Shown here: positions 53,406 through 62,718 of the stretch, in pieces
Position numbering within the stretch: the stretch's first letter is position 1
Layout of the letters: each line of letters opens with the position of its first letter
Assembly (NCBI GenBank): GCA_017406005.1
Contig: JAFQZI010000014.1
Coordinates: 1-64,000 of the forward strand
Direction of reading: 5' to 3'
Length of the DNA: 64,000 nt
Origin: Oscillospiraceae bacterium
GTDB lineage: Bacteria; Bacillota; Clostridia; Oscillospirales; Oscillospiraceae
Notes under the pieces: model-generated
What the model saw: only the letters and a program-made list of their open reading frames with translations
The model's database searches: none
What the model was told of the DNA's origin: nothing
Translations under genes and position numbers: made by a program

Positions 53406-55997
53406 ATGGCGGCATTCGAGAAAGTGTGCTCCGGTATCCCGCAGATGGACGAGGCACTGGATTATATACGGCTTGGCGATAATGTCGTGTGGCAGGTTTC
53501 ATCCTTGGATGAATTCCGGCTTTTTGCCGAGCCCTTCGCCCGGCAGGCAGTCAGCGAAGGGAGAAACCTGATCTATGTGCGCTTTGCAGGCCATCCACCG
53601 ATCCTCCATGATATGGAGGGGCTGCGCATTGTGCAGATGAAGCTGTCGCATCGATTTGAAACTTTTACTGTAAACATCCACAATCTGATTGAAAAGGAAG
53701 GAAAGGATGCCCTCTATGTGTTTGACTGTCTTTCCGAGCTCGAAGAAGCCTGGGCTACCGACCTTCTTATGGGAGACTTCTTTCACCTGACCTGCCCGTA
53801 TCTCTTTTCACTTGATACCATAGCATTTTTCCCTGTAATCCGCGGACGGCACTCCTTTGACGCCATTGCAAAAATCCGTGACACAACGCAGCTGTTCCTT
53901 GATGTATATTCGGATGCAGTTTCCGGACAGAAAGGAAACCTGTATGTCCGCCCGATGAAAGTGTGGAACCGCTATTCTGAGACCATGTTCAGCCCTCACA
54001 GATATGACCCGGAGAGCGGGGAATTCCGCGTATTGTCAGAGGGAGTGGAGATCAGCCGATTCTATGCACGGATGAACCAGGCTGCCAAAGAGACAGCCAA
54101 CCAGAATATCGACAGTTGGGAGCGTTTCTTCCTGCGAACCCGGCTGATGTATGACAGCGGCCTTGACGTTACGAAAGAGTGCAGCAGGATCTGCGATATT
54201 ATGCTGACCAGAGACGAGCGCCTGCGTCCGCTTATCAAAAAGAATTTCTCCCCTTCCGATTATTTTGAAATCCATTCCCGGATGATCGGCACAGGTATGA
54301 TCGGCGGCAAGGCGTGCGGGATGCTTCTTGCGAGAAAGATTATCGAAAATCGGGATCCTGTGCTCTATCAGAAAATTGAGCCGCACGATTCGTTTTATAT
54401 TGGGTCGGATGTGTTTTATTCCTATATTGTGGACAATGGCTTTTGGGATCTGAAAATCCGCCAGCGCACAGATGATGGGTATTTTGCCCTTGCGGAGGCA
54501 TTTGCAGAGGAAATCATGAAAGGGAGCTTTTCCCTGCAGATAGAGGCACAGTTCGTCAAGCTGATTGAGTATTACGGCAACGAGCCGATCATCGTCCGTT
54601 CCAGCTCCATCCTGGAAGACGGGTTCGGAAATGCGTTTGCAGGAAAGTACGAGTCGGTCTTTTGCAGCAGCAGCGGCTCTGCCGAAAGCCGTTTGCAGGA
54701 GTTCGAACAGGCAGTCAAAACCGTCTATGCCAGTGCAGCAAGCATGTCGGCTCTCGATTACCGCAAACGAAGAGGGCTTGAGAAGATGGACGAACAAATG
54801 GGAATTCTCGTCCAACGAGTCTCCGGTTCCCGTTACAGCGCATTTTTCATGCCTTCGGCGGCAGGAGTCGGATATTCCTCGAGCCCGTACCGACTGGGGC
54901 TGCTGCATCCGGAATCCGGCATGCTGCGGCTTGTGGCAGGGCTCGGAACTGCTGCGGTGGATCGACGCACCGGTTCCTACCCCCGCATGGTCTCTCTCGA
55001 CGAGCCGACCAAAATCATGCTTACCTCCGATGCGGACAAACATAAGTATTCCCAACGTCTGATTGATGCGGTCGGCACCTCACCGGAAGCCCTTGAGAAC
55101 CACGAAGCCGAAGAAATCCGCAGAATCATCCCACCGTACCTCGCCAACATTCTTTTCTCCCATGACTGGGATGCGGAACGATATTTCCGCGAGATGGGAC
55201 TGCGGGAGGAGGTCTGCTATGTCTCCTGCGAGGGTATTGTGCAAAACCGCACTCTGATGCAGGATATGAAAACTCTCCTCAGTGCCCTTCAGGAGGAATA
55301 CCAGTATCCGGTAGATGTTGAATATACCATCAACATCGCACCAAGCGGAGAGTATATGATAGCTATTCTTCAGTGCAGGCCTTTGCAGCTTACGCCGGAA
55401 GGAGAACCTGTACAAATCCCGAAGAGTTGTTCTGATGACAGAATTCTTTTGGAAACAAAAGGCGTTTCCATGGGGTTTTCACGGAAGTACAAGGTTGATC
55501 TGATCGTCTATATCGATGCCATTGCCTATTATCAGCTTCCCTATCGGGAAAAATACAGTGTACGCGAAGCCCTCTCCGTTATCAACTGGAAGTGCAGAGA
55601 AAAAAATCTTCACCTCCTGCTCATTACGCCGGGGCGTATCTGCACGTCTTCCCCTGAACTGGGTGTCCCCTCCTCTTTTGCGGATATCAGCGAGTTTAAC
55701 GCCATCGTTGAGGTATCAGAGCAGAATGCCGGGTATATGCCGGAGCTGAGCTACGGCAGCCACATTTTTCAGGATCTTGTAGAAGCTGGGATTTTGTATT
55801 CAGCTATTTTTGAGGGCAGCAGTACACGTGCTTTCCGCCCTGAGATGCTGAAACAGCAGCCGAACCGCCTGCAGAATTATGTTCCGAATTCCGATGCCCT
55901 GAAGGAGGTTATTTCCGTTTGTGAAACTGCAGGAAGCGGTATCACCCTCTATTATGATATGGCGAGCGAACATCTTTTGATTACTGCGGATCCTTAA
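53406..55997 (+). CDS. KaiC-like / PEP-synthase ATP-binding domain fusion
   Basis: An 863-residue protein. Residues 1-200 resemble KaiC-like RecA folds, with Walker-B-like ALYVFDCLSELEE, but the P-loop is replaced by WQVSSLDEF. Residues about 290-655 are a PPDK/PEP-synthase N-terminal ATP-binding domain: MIGGKACGMLLARKI, IIVRSSSILEDGFGN, and a closing ILQCRPLQ. The phosphohistidine and PEP-binding domains are missing, so it cannot complete a PEP-synthase cycle. Residues 660-863 are unassigned. It lies between gltD and the Amt-PII gene, suggesting an energy- or nitrogen-state role. AAGGAGAG precedes the ATG. Confidence 0.75.
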   Translation: MAAFEKVCSGIPQMDEALDYIRLGDNVVWQVSSLDEFRLFAEPFARQAVSEGRNLIYVRFAGHPPILHDMEGLRIVQMKLSHRFETFTVNIHNLIEKEGKDALYVFDCLSELEEAWATDLLMGDFFHLTCPYLFSLDTIAFFPVIRGRHSFDAIAKIRDTTQLFLDVYSDAVSGQKGNLYVRPMKVWNRYSETMFSPHRYDPESGEFRVLSEGVEISRFYARMNQAAKETANQNIDSWERFFLRTRLMYDSGLDVTKECSRICDIMLTRDERLRPLIKKNFSPSDYFEIHSRMIGTGMIGGKACGMLLARKIIENRDPVLYQKIEPHDSFYIGSDVFYSYIVDNGFWDLKIRQRTDDGYFALAEAFAEEIMKGSFSLQIEAQFVKLIEYYGNEPIIVRSSSILEDGFGNAFAGKYESVFCSSSGSAESRLQEFEQAVKTVYASAASMSALDYRKRRGLEKMDEQMGILVQRVSGSRYSAFFMPSAAGVGYSSSPYRLGLLHPESGMLRLVAGLGTAAVDRRTGSYPRMVSLDEPTKIMLTSDADKHKYSQRLIDAVGTSPEALENHEAEEIRRIIPPYLANILFSHDWDAERYFREMGLREEVCYVSCEGIVQNRTLMQDMKTLLSALQEEYQYPVDVEYTINIAPSGEYMIAILQCRPLQLTPEGEPVQIPKSCSDDRILLETKGVSMGFSRKYKVDLIVYIDAIAYYQLPYREKYSVREALSVINWKCREKNLHLLLITPGRICTSSPELGVPSSFADISEFNAIVEVSEQNAGYMPELSYGSHIFQDLVEAGILYSAIFEGSSTRAFRPEMLKQQPNRLQNYVPNSDALKEVISVCETAGSGITLYYDMASEHLLITADP

Positions 55998-56019
55998 CGA
56001 AAGAAAAACAAAATAAAAA

Positions 56020-56097
56020 GATAGCCGGCACCCTGGAAAGTAACGGCTATCTCTCGGAAGCAACGGAGGACGAAGATGCCCACCATCACCGTCCTCC
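56020..56097 (+). repeat. Two hairpins in the Amt leader
   Basis: GATAGCCG (56020-56027) pairs with CGGCTATC (56044-56051), and GGAGGACG (56065-56072) pairs with CGTCCTCC (56090-56097). No T run or ANTAR-type hexaloop is seen. They lie in the gap before the Amt-PII gene and may be stabilisers or a regulatory leader. Confidence 0.6.
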
Positions 56098-56138
56098 ACT
56101 TTATCAAATGAACTTTGAAAAGTCAAGGAGGAAAGAAA

Positions 56139-57863
56139 ATGTCAGTTGAATTCTGGTTTTTGATAGGTGCAGCACTGGTGTTCTGGATGCAGGCCGGTTT
56201 TGCCATGGTAGAAACAGGCTTTACCAGAGCAAAGAATGCAGGAAACATCATCATGAAGAACCTGATGGATTTCTGTATCGGCACAGTGGTTTTTTCCCTG
56301 CTCGGATATACCCTGATGATGGGGGAAGACATGTTTTTCGGATTGATCGGGAAACCCAATCTGGATCTGTTCCTGCACTTCAAAGAATTTATAGCATCGC
56401 CCGAAAACGGATTTACAGACGCATCAACTTTTGTGTTTAATCTTGTTTTCTGTGCGACTACCGCAACGATTGTATCCGGAGCAATGGCAGAGCGAACGAA
56501 GTTCTCCGCTTACTGTGTCTATTCCGGGGTGATATCCCTTCTCATCTATCCGATTGAAGCCCACTGGATCTGGGGCGGAGGCTGGCTCTCACGGCTGGGC
56601 TTCCATGATTATGCCGGCTCCTGCGCCATTCATATGACGGGTGGTATTGCAGCGCTGGTCGGCGCAGTGATCCTCGGGCCGCGCATCGGGAAATATATGA
56701 AGGACAGCGCCGGAAAAATCTTCAAGATTAATGCCATCCCGGGGCACTCCATTCCCCTGGGAGCGCTCGGCGTCTTCATTCTGTGGCTTGGATGGTACGG
56801 ATTCAACGGAGCTGCGGCAACCACACCTTCGGAACTCTCCTCCATTTTTCTCACGACAACGATAGCCCCATCGGTTGCTACCTGCACCACGATGATCTAC
56901 ACCTGGAAGAAAAACGGGAAGCCGGATGTGTCGATGTGTCTGAACGCTTCTCTGGCGGGGCTGGTCGGCATTACGGCAGGGTGTGATGCGCTTGATGCCG
57001 TCGGCTCCATCGTGGTGGGGCTTGTTTCAGGCATTCTGGTGGTGGTTGTGGTTGAAGTGCTGGACCTGAAGCTGCACATAGATGATCCGGTAGGCGCGGT
57101 AGCAGTGCATATGGCGAACGGTGCGTGGGGGACAATTGCAGTAGGCCTTCTGGCAAATCCTGATGCTCCGGCAGGATTACGGGGCCTCTTCTATACGGGA
57201 GACTTCAAACAGCTTGCCCTCCAGCTGCTGGGCTTTCTTTCCGTTGCGGGCTATGCGGCAGTCACACTCCTGATTACTTTCAGAATCATAGAAAAAACGA
57301 ACGGACTTCGAGCGGATCCGGTCGATGAACTGTCCGGCCTGGATATCAGCGAGCATGGGCTTCCCAGTGCTTATGCGGATTTCGCTCCGGCAGTGGAAAA
57401 ATATGCGGGCTTCTCTTCTGGCGAACCGATCACAGTTGTGACCGGCACAGCCCCTGCCGCAGAAGCCATTCCGGTAAAGCGGGAGCCTGTTTTCCATGCA
57501 GACGGGCATAAATATACGAAGGTTGAAATTGTTTTCAAGGAAGAAAGACTCTATGCGCTGAAGGACGCCATGAGCAAGCTTGGCATCACCGGCATGACGG
57601 TTTCTCATGTGATGGGGTACGGCATTCAGAAAGGGCACGCGGAGTATTACCGCGGCGTCGCAGTGGAAACCGACCTCCGCCCGAAGGTGCAGGTAGATAT
57701 CGTCGTCAGCAAGATTCCCGTGCGCGATGTTATTGAAACAGCGAAAAAAGTTCTCTATACAGGCCATATCGGAGATGGGAAGATCTTCGTCTATGACGTA
57801 GAGAATGTTGTGAAAGTTCGCACCGGGGAAGAGGGCTATGATGCCCTTCAGGATGTGGAGTAA
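56139..57863 (+). CDS. Ammonium transporter fused to a PII domain
   Basis: A 574-residue fusion. Residues 1-420 are an Amt channel: about eleven membrane segments, with the conserved FVETGFTRAKN-type first helix and AHWIWGGGWL and HMTGG-type motifs. Residues 455-574 are a GlnB/GlnK PII domain, starting YTKVEIVFKEERLYALKDAM, with T-loop QKGHAEYYRGVAVETDLRPK and C-terminal HIGDGKIFVYDVENVVKVRT. The uridylylated Tyr51 position is valine. ATG at 56139 has AAGGAGG upstream. PII fused in cis should sense ATP/2-oxoglutarate and gate the channel. Confidence 0.92.
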   Translation: MSVEFWFLIGAALVFWMQAGFAMVETGFTRAKNAGNIIMKNLMDFCIGTVVFSLLGYTLMMGEDMFFGLIGKPNLDLFLHFKEFIASPENGFTDASTFVFNLVFCATTATIVSGAMAERTKFSAYCVYSGVISLLIYPIEAHWIWGGGWLSRLGFHDYAGSCAIHMTGGIAALVGAVILGPRIGKYMKDSAGKIFKINAIPGHSIPLGALGVFILWLGWYGFNGAAATTPSELSSIFLTTTIAPSVATCTTMIYTWKKNGKPDVSMCLNASLAGLVGITAGCDALDAVGSIVVGLVSGILVVVVVEVLDLKLHIDDPVGAVAVHMANGAWGTIAVGLLANPDAPAGLRGLFYTGDFKQLALQLLGFLSVAGYAAVTLLITFRIIEKTNGLRADPVDELSGLDISEHGLPSAYADFAPAVEKYAGFSSGEPITVVTGTAPAAEAIPVKREPVFHADGHKYTKVEIVFKEERLYALKDAMSKLGITGMTVSHVMGYGIQKGHAEYYRGVAVETDLRPKVQVDIVVSKIPVRDVIETAKKVLYTGHIGDGKIFVYDVENVVKVRTGEEGYDALQDVE

Positions 57864-57889
57864 AAAAGCAAAAGAGGAGCGGTGGGAAA

Positions 57890-59329
57890 ATGCATGATCG
57901 GTATGTCAATCCACTCTGTACCCGCTATGCGGGGCAGAGGATGCAGCAGATCTTTTCCGATGACAGAAAGTTCATAACCTGGCGAAAGCTATGGCTGGCA
58001 CTGGCAGAAGCGGAACAAGAACTCGGTATCCCCATTACGGATGTTCAACTGCAGGAAATGCGGGACCATCTGGAAGATATCGATTACGAGATGGCGGAAC
58101 GGGAAGAAAAGGCTGTGCGCCATGATGTGATGGCGCATGTCCATACTTTTGCTGCGTGCTGCCCGCATGCTGCCCCGATCATTCATCTCGGAGCGACCTC
58201 CTGCTATGTGGGGGATAACACTGATGTTATCAATATGCGGGATGGACTCCTTCTCATCAGGGAAAAGCTTCTGCTTGTCATGGAAGCCCTTGCCGATCTG
58301 GCAGATAAAACAAAGAGTATTCCAACCCTTGCGTATACACATTTCCAGTCGGCACAGCCTACGACGGTCGGGAAACGTGTCTGCTTGTGGCTGCAGGATC
58401 TGGAGATGGATCTGCACCAGCTTGATTTTCAGATCTCTTCTCTCAAACTACTTGGTTGCAGAGGAGCGACAGGGACCTCGGCGAGCTTTCTGGCACTGTT
58501 TGACGGAGATTCGGAAAAAGTGTTTCTACTGGAACAGCTCATCATGAAAAAACTGGGCTTTGAACAATGCCAGGCTGTCAGCGGACAGACGTATTCCCGC
58601 AAGCAGGACTTTGCGATTTTGCAGGTGCTCAGCGGAATAGCGCAGAGTGCCTCGAAGTTTGCCGGGGATATCCGGCTGTTAAGCCACCTGAAAGAAGCGG
58701 AAGAGCCGTTTGAAGCGGGGCAGATCGGATCGTCTGCCATGGCCTATAAAAGGAACCCGATGCGCAGTGAGCGCATCGCATCGCTTGCCAGATATGTGAT
58801 CTGCGATTTACAGAATGCGGCAGTTACAGCATCTTCCCAGTGGCTGGAAAGGACGCTGGATGATTCTGCAAACAGACGGATAGCGATTCCGGAAGCTTTC
58901 CTTGCGTGTGACGGCATTCTGAACCTTTATCTCAATGTGGCAAAGGGCATAAGGTTTTTCCCTGCGGTTATGGAAAAACATCTGCAGGAAGAGCTGCCAT
59001 TCCTTGCAACAGAAAACATCCTTATGTTCTGCGTAAAAGAGAAACAGGGCGATCGTCAGCTTCTTCATGAAAAGATCCGAATACATGCTTTGCAGGCAGC
59101 GGAAGAGATCAAACAAAACGGGAAAGGAAATGATCTTCTGAGCCGCATTGCCGGAGACCCGTTGTTTGGACTTTCAGAAGAGGAATTACGTGCGATAACA
59201 GATCCGAAGCAGTTCACCGGAGTGGCGGAGCTGCAGTGTGAGCGCTATCTGGATCAGGTGATCCGACCTCTCCTGGCAATAAACAGAACAGAGACAGAAA
59301 ACAAACCGGAAGATCTAATCGTTGTATAA
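57890..59329 (+). CDS. purB: Adenylosuccinate lyase
   Basis: A 479-residue lyase. The family signature is GSSAMAYKRNPMRSERIASL near residue 290, with the flexible catalytic loop serine in SSAM, and THFQSAQPTTVGKRV near residue 150. AGGAGCGG precedes the ATG. It converts SAICAR and adenylosuccinate to fumarate plus AICAR or AMP. The coupled PurA gene follows after 13 bases, so the two last steps to AMP are together in the operon. Confidence 0.95.
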   Translation: MHDRYVNPLCTRYAGQRMQQIFSDDRKFITWRKLWLALAEAEQELGIPITDVQLQEMRDHLEDIDYEMAEREEKAVRHDVMAHVHTFAACCPHAAPIIHLGATSCYVGDNTDVINMRDGLLLIREKLLLVMEALADLADKTKSIPTLAYTHFQSAQPTTVGKRVCLWLQDLEMDLHQLDFQISSLKLLGCRGATGTSASFLALFDGDSEKVFLLEQLIMKKLGFEQCQAVSGQTYSRKQDFAILQVLSGIAQSASKFAGDIRLLSHLKEAEEPFEAGQIGSSAMAYKRNPMRSERIASLARYVICDLQNAAVTASSQWLERTLDDSANRRIAIPEAFLACDGILNLYLNVAKGIRFFPAVMEKHLQEELPFLATENILMFCVKEKQGDRQLLHEKIRIHALQAAEEIKQNGKGNDLLSRIAGDPLFGLSEEELRAITDPKQFTGVAELQCERYLDQVIRPLLAINRTETENKPEDLIVV

Positions 59330-59342
59330 GAAAGGGGAAATT

Positions 59343-60620
59343 ATGCTTACTTCAATCGTCGGTATCAACTGGGGTGATGAAGGAAAAGGCCGGATGGTCG
59401 ACCTTCTGAGCCGTGATTATGACATCGTGGTGCGCTACCAGGGCGGGAATAATGCGGGGCATACCGTTGTCAATGATAAAGGAAAATTTGTAATGAACCT
59501 GCTCCCTTCCGGGATCCTGAGGCAGGAGACAACGAACGTTCTTGCACCAGGCATGGTGATTGATCTGGAACATCTGCACAGGGAAATTACAACTCTGGAA
59601 AACGCAGGGATTTCCTTTTCACCGGAACATCTGCTGATCAGCTCCAGAGCATCCATCTGCATGCCCTATCACAGCCTTCTGGATCGGATGGAGGAAGCCA
59701 GGCTCGGGAACAAGAAATTCGGATCCACACTTCGGGGGATCTCCCCTGCTTATGCGGACCGGTATATGAAAAAAGCGCTTCGGATCGGCGACCTCCTGCA
59801 TCCGGAGTCTCTGAAAGAAAAAGTGGAAGATATCGTCGAATGGAAAAACCTGACCATTGAGAAAGGATATGGCTGGGTGCCTGTCAGTGCAGCAGATATG
59901 CTGGCCTGGCTGGATCAATATGGGACACCGATCCTCTCTTACATCGGAGATACAACCGATTATTTGGGGAGAGCTATCAGCGAAGGGAAGTCTATCCTTT
60001 TTGAGGCACAGCTCGGGGCATTGCGTGATATTGATTACGGCATCTATCCTTATACATCCGCCTCCCCCACGCTGGCTGCTTATGCTACGCTCGGAGCGGG
60101 AATCCCATTTGCCCGTCTGGATGAAACAATCGGCATTATGAAAGCCTATTCTACCTGCGTCGGAGAAGGGCCATTTGTCTGCGAAATGTTCGGGGAAGAG
60201 GGAAGCATGCTGCGGGAAGCAGGCGGGGAGTACGGTGCTGCGACCGGAAGGCCAAGGAGAGTCGGCCCGTTTGATGCGGTCGCTTCCCGTTACGGGGTGA
60301 GAATGCAGGGCAGCACCTGCCTTGCGCTGACAAAACTGGATGTTCTTTCGTATATGGAAGAAATACCGATTTGTACAGCCTATGAGATCGACGGGAAAAA
60401 AGTTACTGCTTTTCCCGCGTCTTGTGAGGAACTGAACAAAGCAAAGCCGGTATATGAGTATTTACCGGGATTTCACTGTGATATCAGCAGCTGCCGGACA
60501 CCGGAAGAACTGCCGACTGCAGCGAAGAACTATATTCAGGCGCTCGAAGAATTGGCAGGCTGTCCGATCCGTTATGTTTCTGTAAGTGCAGAGCGTGATG
60601 CCTGTATTCAGATGTTCTGA
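59343..60620 (+). CDS. purA: Adenylosuccinate synthetase
   Basis: A 425-residue GTPase-ligase. VGINWGDEGKGRMVD is the GTP P-loop with catalytic Asp; most homologs have Gln where this has Asn before Trp. NNAGHTVV carries the catalytic histidine. TGRPRRVGPFDA is also conserved. The start at 59343 has AAAGGGG upstream; 59322 is an unlikely alternative. It forms adenylosuccinate from IMP and aspartate. Confidence 0.93.
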   Translation: MLTSIVGINWGDEGKGRMVDLLSRDYDIVVRYQGGNNAGHTVVNDKGKFVMNLLPSGILRQETTNVLAPGMVIDLEHLHREITTLENAGISFSPEHLLISSRASICMPYHSLLDRMEEARLGNKKFGSTLRGISPAYADRYMKKALRIGDLLHPESLKEKVEDIVEWKNLTIEKGYGWVPVSAADMLAWLDQYGTPILSYIGDTTDYLGRAISEGKSILFEAQLGALRDIDYGIYPYTSASPTLAAYATLGAGIPFARLDETIGIMKAYSTCVGEGPFVCEMFGEEGSMLREAGGEYGAATGRPRRVGPFDAVASRYGVRMQGSTCLALTKLDVLSYMEEIPICTAYEIDGKKVTAFPASCEELNKAKPVYEYLPGFHCDISSCRTPEELPTAAKNYIQALEELAGCPIRYVSVSAERDACIQMF

Positions 60621-60640
60621 ACATCCGGAAAACCTAAGGA

Positions 60641-60669
60641 TGGAAAATCTCAGAAAATTCTGCTATAAT
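60641..60669 (+). promoter_or_regulatory. Possible promoter of glmS
   Basis: TGGAAA (60641-60646) and a perfect TATAAT (60664-60669) are 17 bases apart. The -35 box is only a 4/6 match, but the 84-base gap after purA suggests glmS can be transcribed on its own. Confidence 0.55.
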
Positions 60670-60704
60670 CTCCCGAGAATTTCTTGTTGACTGGAGGAAT
60701 GAAT

Positions 60705-62573
60705 ATGTGCGGAATAGTCGGTTTTACAGGGCAAAGGGATGCTGCACCGATTCTGCTGGACGGGCTTTCCAAGCTGGAATACAGAGGATATGATTCAGCC
60801 GGGCTGGCTGTTCGGGACGGCTCAAAACTGGCAGAAGTCGTGAAAGCGACGGGGAAGCTGCGAAACCTTGCCGAAAAAATAGATAACGGAGCTGCTCTGC
60901 CCGGTTCCTGCGGTATCGGCCATACCAGATGGGCAACCCACGGAGAGCCGACGCAGATCAATGCGCATCCGCACGTGAGCGGAAATGCAAGAGGATCGGC
61001 ATCCGGCCCGGTGGAGTCGGACGTCGTCGGGGTCCATAACGGGATTATTGAGAACTTTGAAGAACTGAAAGAAAAGCTTCTTCGCAATGGCTATCAGTTT
61101 TACAGCGGGACGGATACCGAAGTTGTCATCAAGCTCGTAGACTATTATTATAAAAAATATAAAATCGGCCCGATCGATGCGATCAACCGCATGATGGTGC
61201 GTGTCCGCGGAAGCTATGCGCTTGCTTTGATGTTCAAAGATTATCCGGGAGAGATTTATGCGGCACGGAAAGACTCGCCCCTGATTATCGGCATGGCGGA
61301 AGGAGAAAGCTTCCTTGCTTCGGATGTACCCGCTATTTTAAAGTATACGCGGAGCGTGTATTATATCGAAGACCTGCAGTCAGTACGCATTCTACCGGGG
61401 GAAGTACACTTTTTTGACCTGAACGGTGATGAGGTTCAGCTTTCGCCGACCGAGATCGAATGGGATGCGGCAGCGGCTGAAAAGGCGGGCTATGAGCATT
61501 TCATGATCAAAGAGATTCATGAGCAGCCCAAAGCCGTCAGTGATACGCTCCACAGCCTGATAAAGGACGGAGTAATTGACCTTTCTTCGACCGGACTTAC
61601 AGAAGACTTGCTGAAGGATATCAGATCTGTTTATATTGCGGCGTGTGGATCTGCGTGGCATGTCGGCATGGCGGCGCAATATGTGCTGGAAGATCTCGCA
61701 GAGATACCGGTGAGGGTTGAGCTTGCTTCGGAATTCCGGTACAGGAAGCTGCTTCTCGGAGAAAATGATCTTGTAATTGTTATCTCCCAATCGGGAGAAA
61801 CGGCGGACACGCTGGCAGCACTCCGTGAAGCGAAAGAGCACGGAGCGAAAACACTTGCTGTTGTGAACGTTGTGGGATCGACCATTGCAAGGGAAGCTCA
61901 CCATGTGCTGTATACACTTGCCGGACCCGAAATTGCAGTAGCTACAACCAAGGCCTACAGTGCACAGCTTGCTGCAATGTATGTGCTTGCGGTGGAGATG
62001 GCAAGGGTAAAGGGAAAAATCGATCAGGAAGGCTATGAATATTATATCCGCGAGCTTCTCGCTCTGCCGGATAAAATGAAAAGGGTATTGGAGGACCGTG
62101 ACCGTATCCAGTGGTTTGCAGCGAAATATGCCCATGCTCACGATATCTTCTTTATCGGAAGAGGTCTGGATTATGCCATCAGCTTGGAAGGAAGCCTGAA
62201 AATGAAAGAGATTTCCTATATCCACTCTGAGGCTTATGCGGCCGGTGAGCTGAAACACGGCACCATCAGCCTGGTGGAAAAGGGGATTCTCGTCATCGGA
62301 GTTCTGACTCAGAAAGAGCTGATCGAGAAAACCGTGAGCAATATGACGGAATGCAAAGCACGGGGTGCTTATCTGATGGGACTTACGAGCTATGGGAATT
62401 ACAGCGTGGAAGATTCGGTAAACTTTACCATTTATGTTCCGAAAGCAGACCGGCATTTCGTCGGGAGCCTGGCAGTTATCCCCCTGCAGCTTCTGGGCTA
62501 TTACACCAGTGTTGCAAAGGGGCTGGATGTTGACAAGCCGAGAAATCTCGCAAAATCAGTGACAGTTGAATAA
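60705..62573 (+). CDS. glmS: Glutamine-fructose-6-phosphate aminotransferase
   Basis: A 622-residue enzyme. Cys2 in MCGIVGFTG is the glutaminase nucleophile, and GTDTEVVIKLVD and SQSGETADTLAALREAK (the SIS sugar-binding loop) follow. VTVE at the C-terminus is the usual family end. The ATG at 60705 has GGAGG upstream. It makes glucosamine-6-phosphate for cell-wall synthesis from glutamine. No glmS ribozyme is visible: the gap upstream is too short. Confidence 0.96.
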   Translation: MCGIVGFTGQRDAAPILLDGLSKLEYRGYDSAGLAVRDGSKLAEVVKATGKLRNLAEKIDNGAALPGSCGIGHTRWATHGEPTQINAHPHVSGNARGSASGPVESDVVGVHNGIIENFEELKEKLLRNGYQFYSGTDTEVVIKLVDYYYKKYKIGPIDAINRMMVRVRGSYALALMFKDYPGEIYAARKDSPLIIGMAEGESFLASDVPAILKYTRSVYYIEDLQSVRILPGEVHFFDLNGDEVQLSPTEIEWDAAAAEKAGYEHFMIKEIHEQPKAVSDTLHSLIKDGVIDLSSTGLTEDLLKDIRSVYIAACGSAWHVGMAAQYVLEDLAEIPVRVELASEFRYRKLLLGENDLVIVISQSGETADTLAALREAKEHGAKTLAVVNVVGSTIAREAHHVLYTLAGPEIAVATTKAYSAQLAAMYVLAVEMARVKGKIDQEGYEYYIRELLALPDKMKRVLEDRDRIQWFAAKYAHAHDIFFIGRGLDYAISLEGSLKMKEISYIHSEAYAAGELKHGTISLVEKGILVIGVLTQKELIEKTVSNMTECKARGAYLMGLTSYGNYSVEDSVNFTIYVPKADRHFVGSLAVIPLQLLGYYTSVAKGLDVDKPRNLAKSVTVE

Positions 62574-62575
62574 TA

Positions 62576-62614
62576 AAAAGGCAGCCGAGATTTTGAAAAT
62601 CCCGGCTGCCTTTT
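62576..62614 (+). terminator. Terminator of the nitrogen operon after glmS
   Basis: AAAAGGCAGCCG and CGGCTGCCTTTT pair perfectly around a 15-base loop that can itself pair weakly. It closes the operon. Confidence 0.85.
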
Positions 62615-62658
62615 CAGCTTGAGAGAGTTTTATTCTGTATGGTTTTTGATTTATATGA

Positions 62659-62687
62659 TTGTTCTGTGACGTTTCATGTGCTATTAT
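62659..62687 (+). promoter_or_regulatory. Promoter of the PepSY-like gene
   Basis: TTGTTC (62659-62664) and TATTAT (62682-62687) are 17 bases apart, with the ATG at 62719 about 25 bases beyond the expected start site. Confidence 0.6.
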
Positions 62688-62718
62688 AAGATCACAAAAT
62701 AAATAAAGGAGAAAAAAC

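Noticed and set aside
56020-56097. ANTAR or terminator function for the hairpins before amt
   Set aside because: The loops are 16 and 17 bases long and no T run follows.
59355-59400. Catalytic defect in PurA from Asn replacing Gln before Trp-Gly-Asp
   Set aside because: The catalytic Asp and His are present and that position is not catalytic.
60621-60704. glmS ribozyme before glmS
   Set aside because: The gap is only 84 bases and is occupied by a possible promoter; no ribozyme core was seen.
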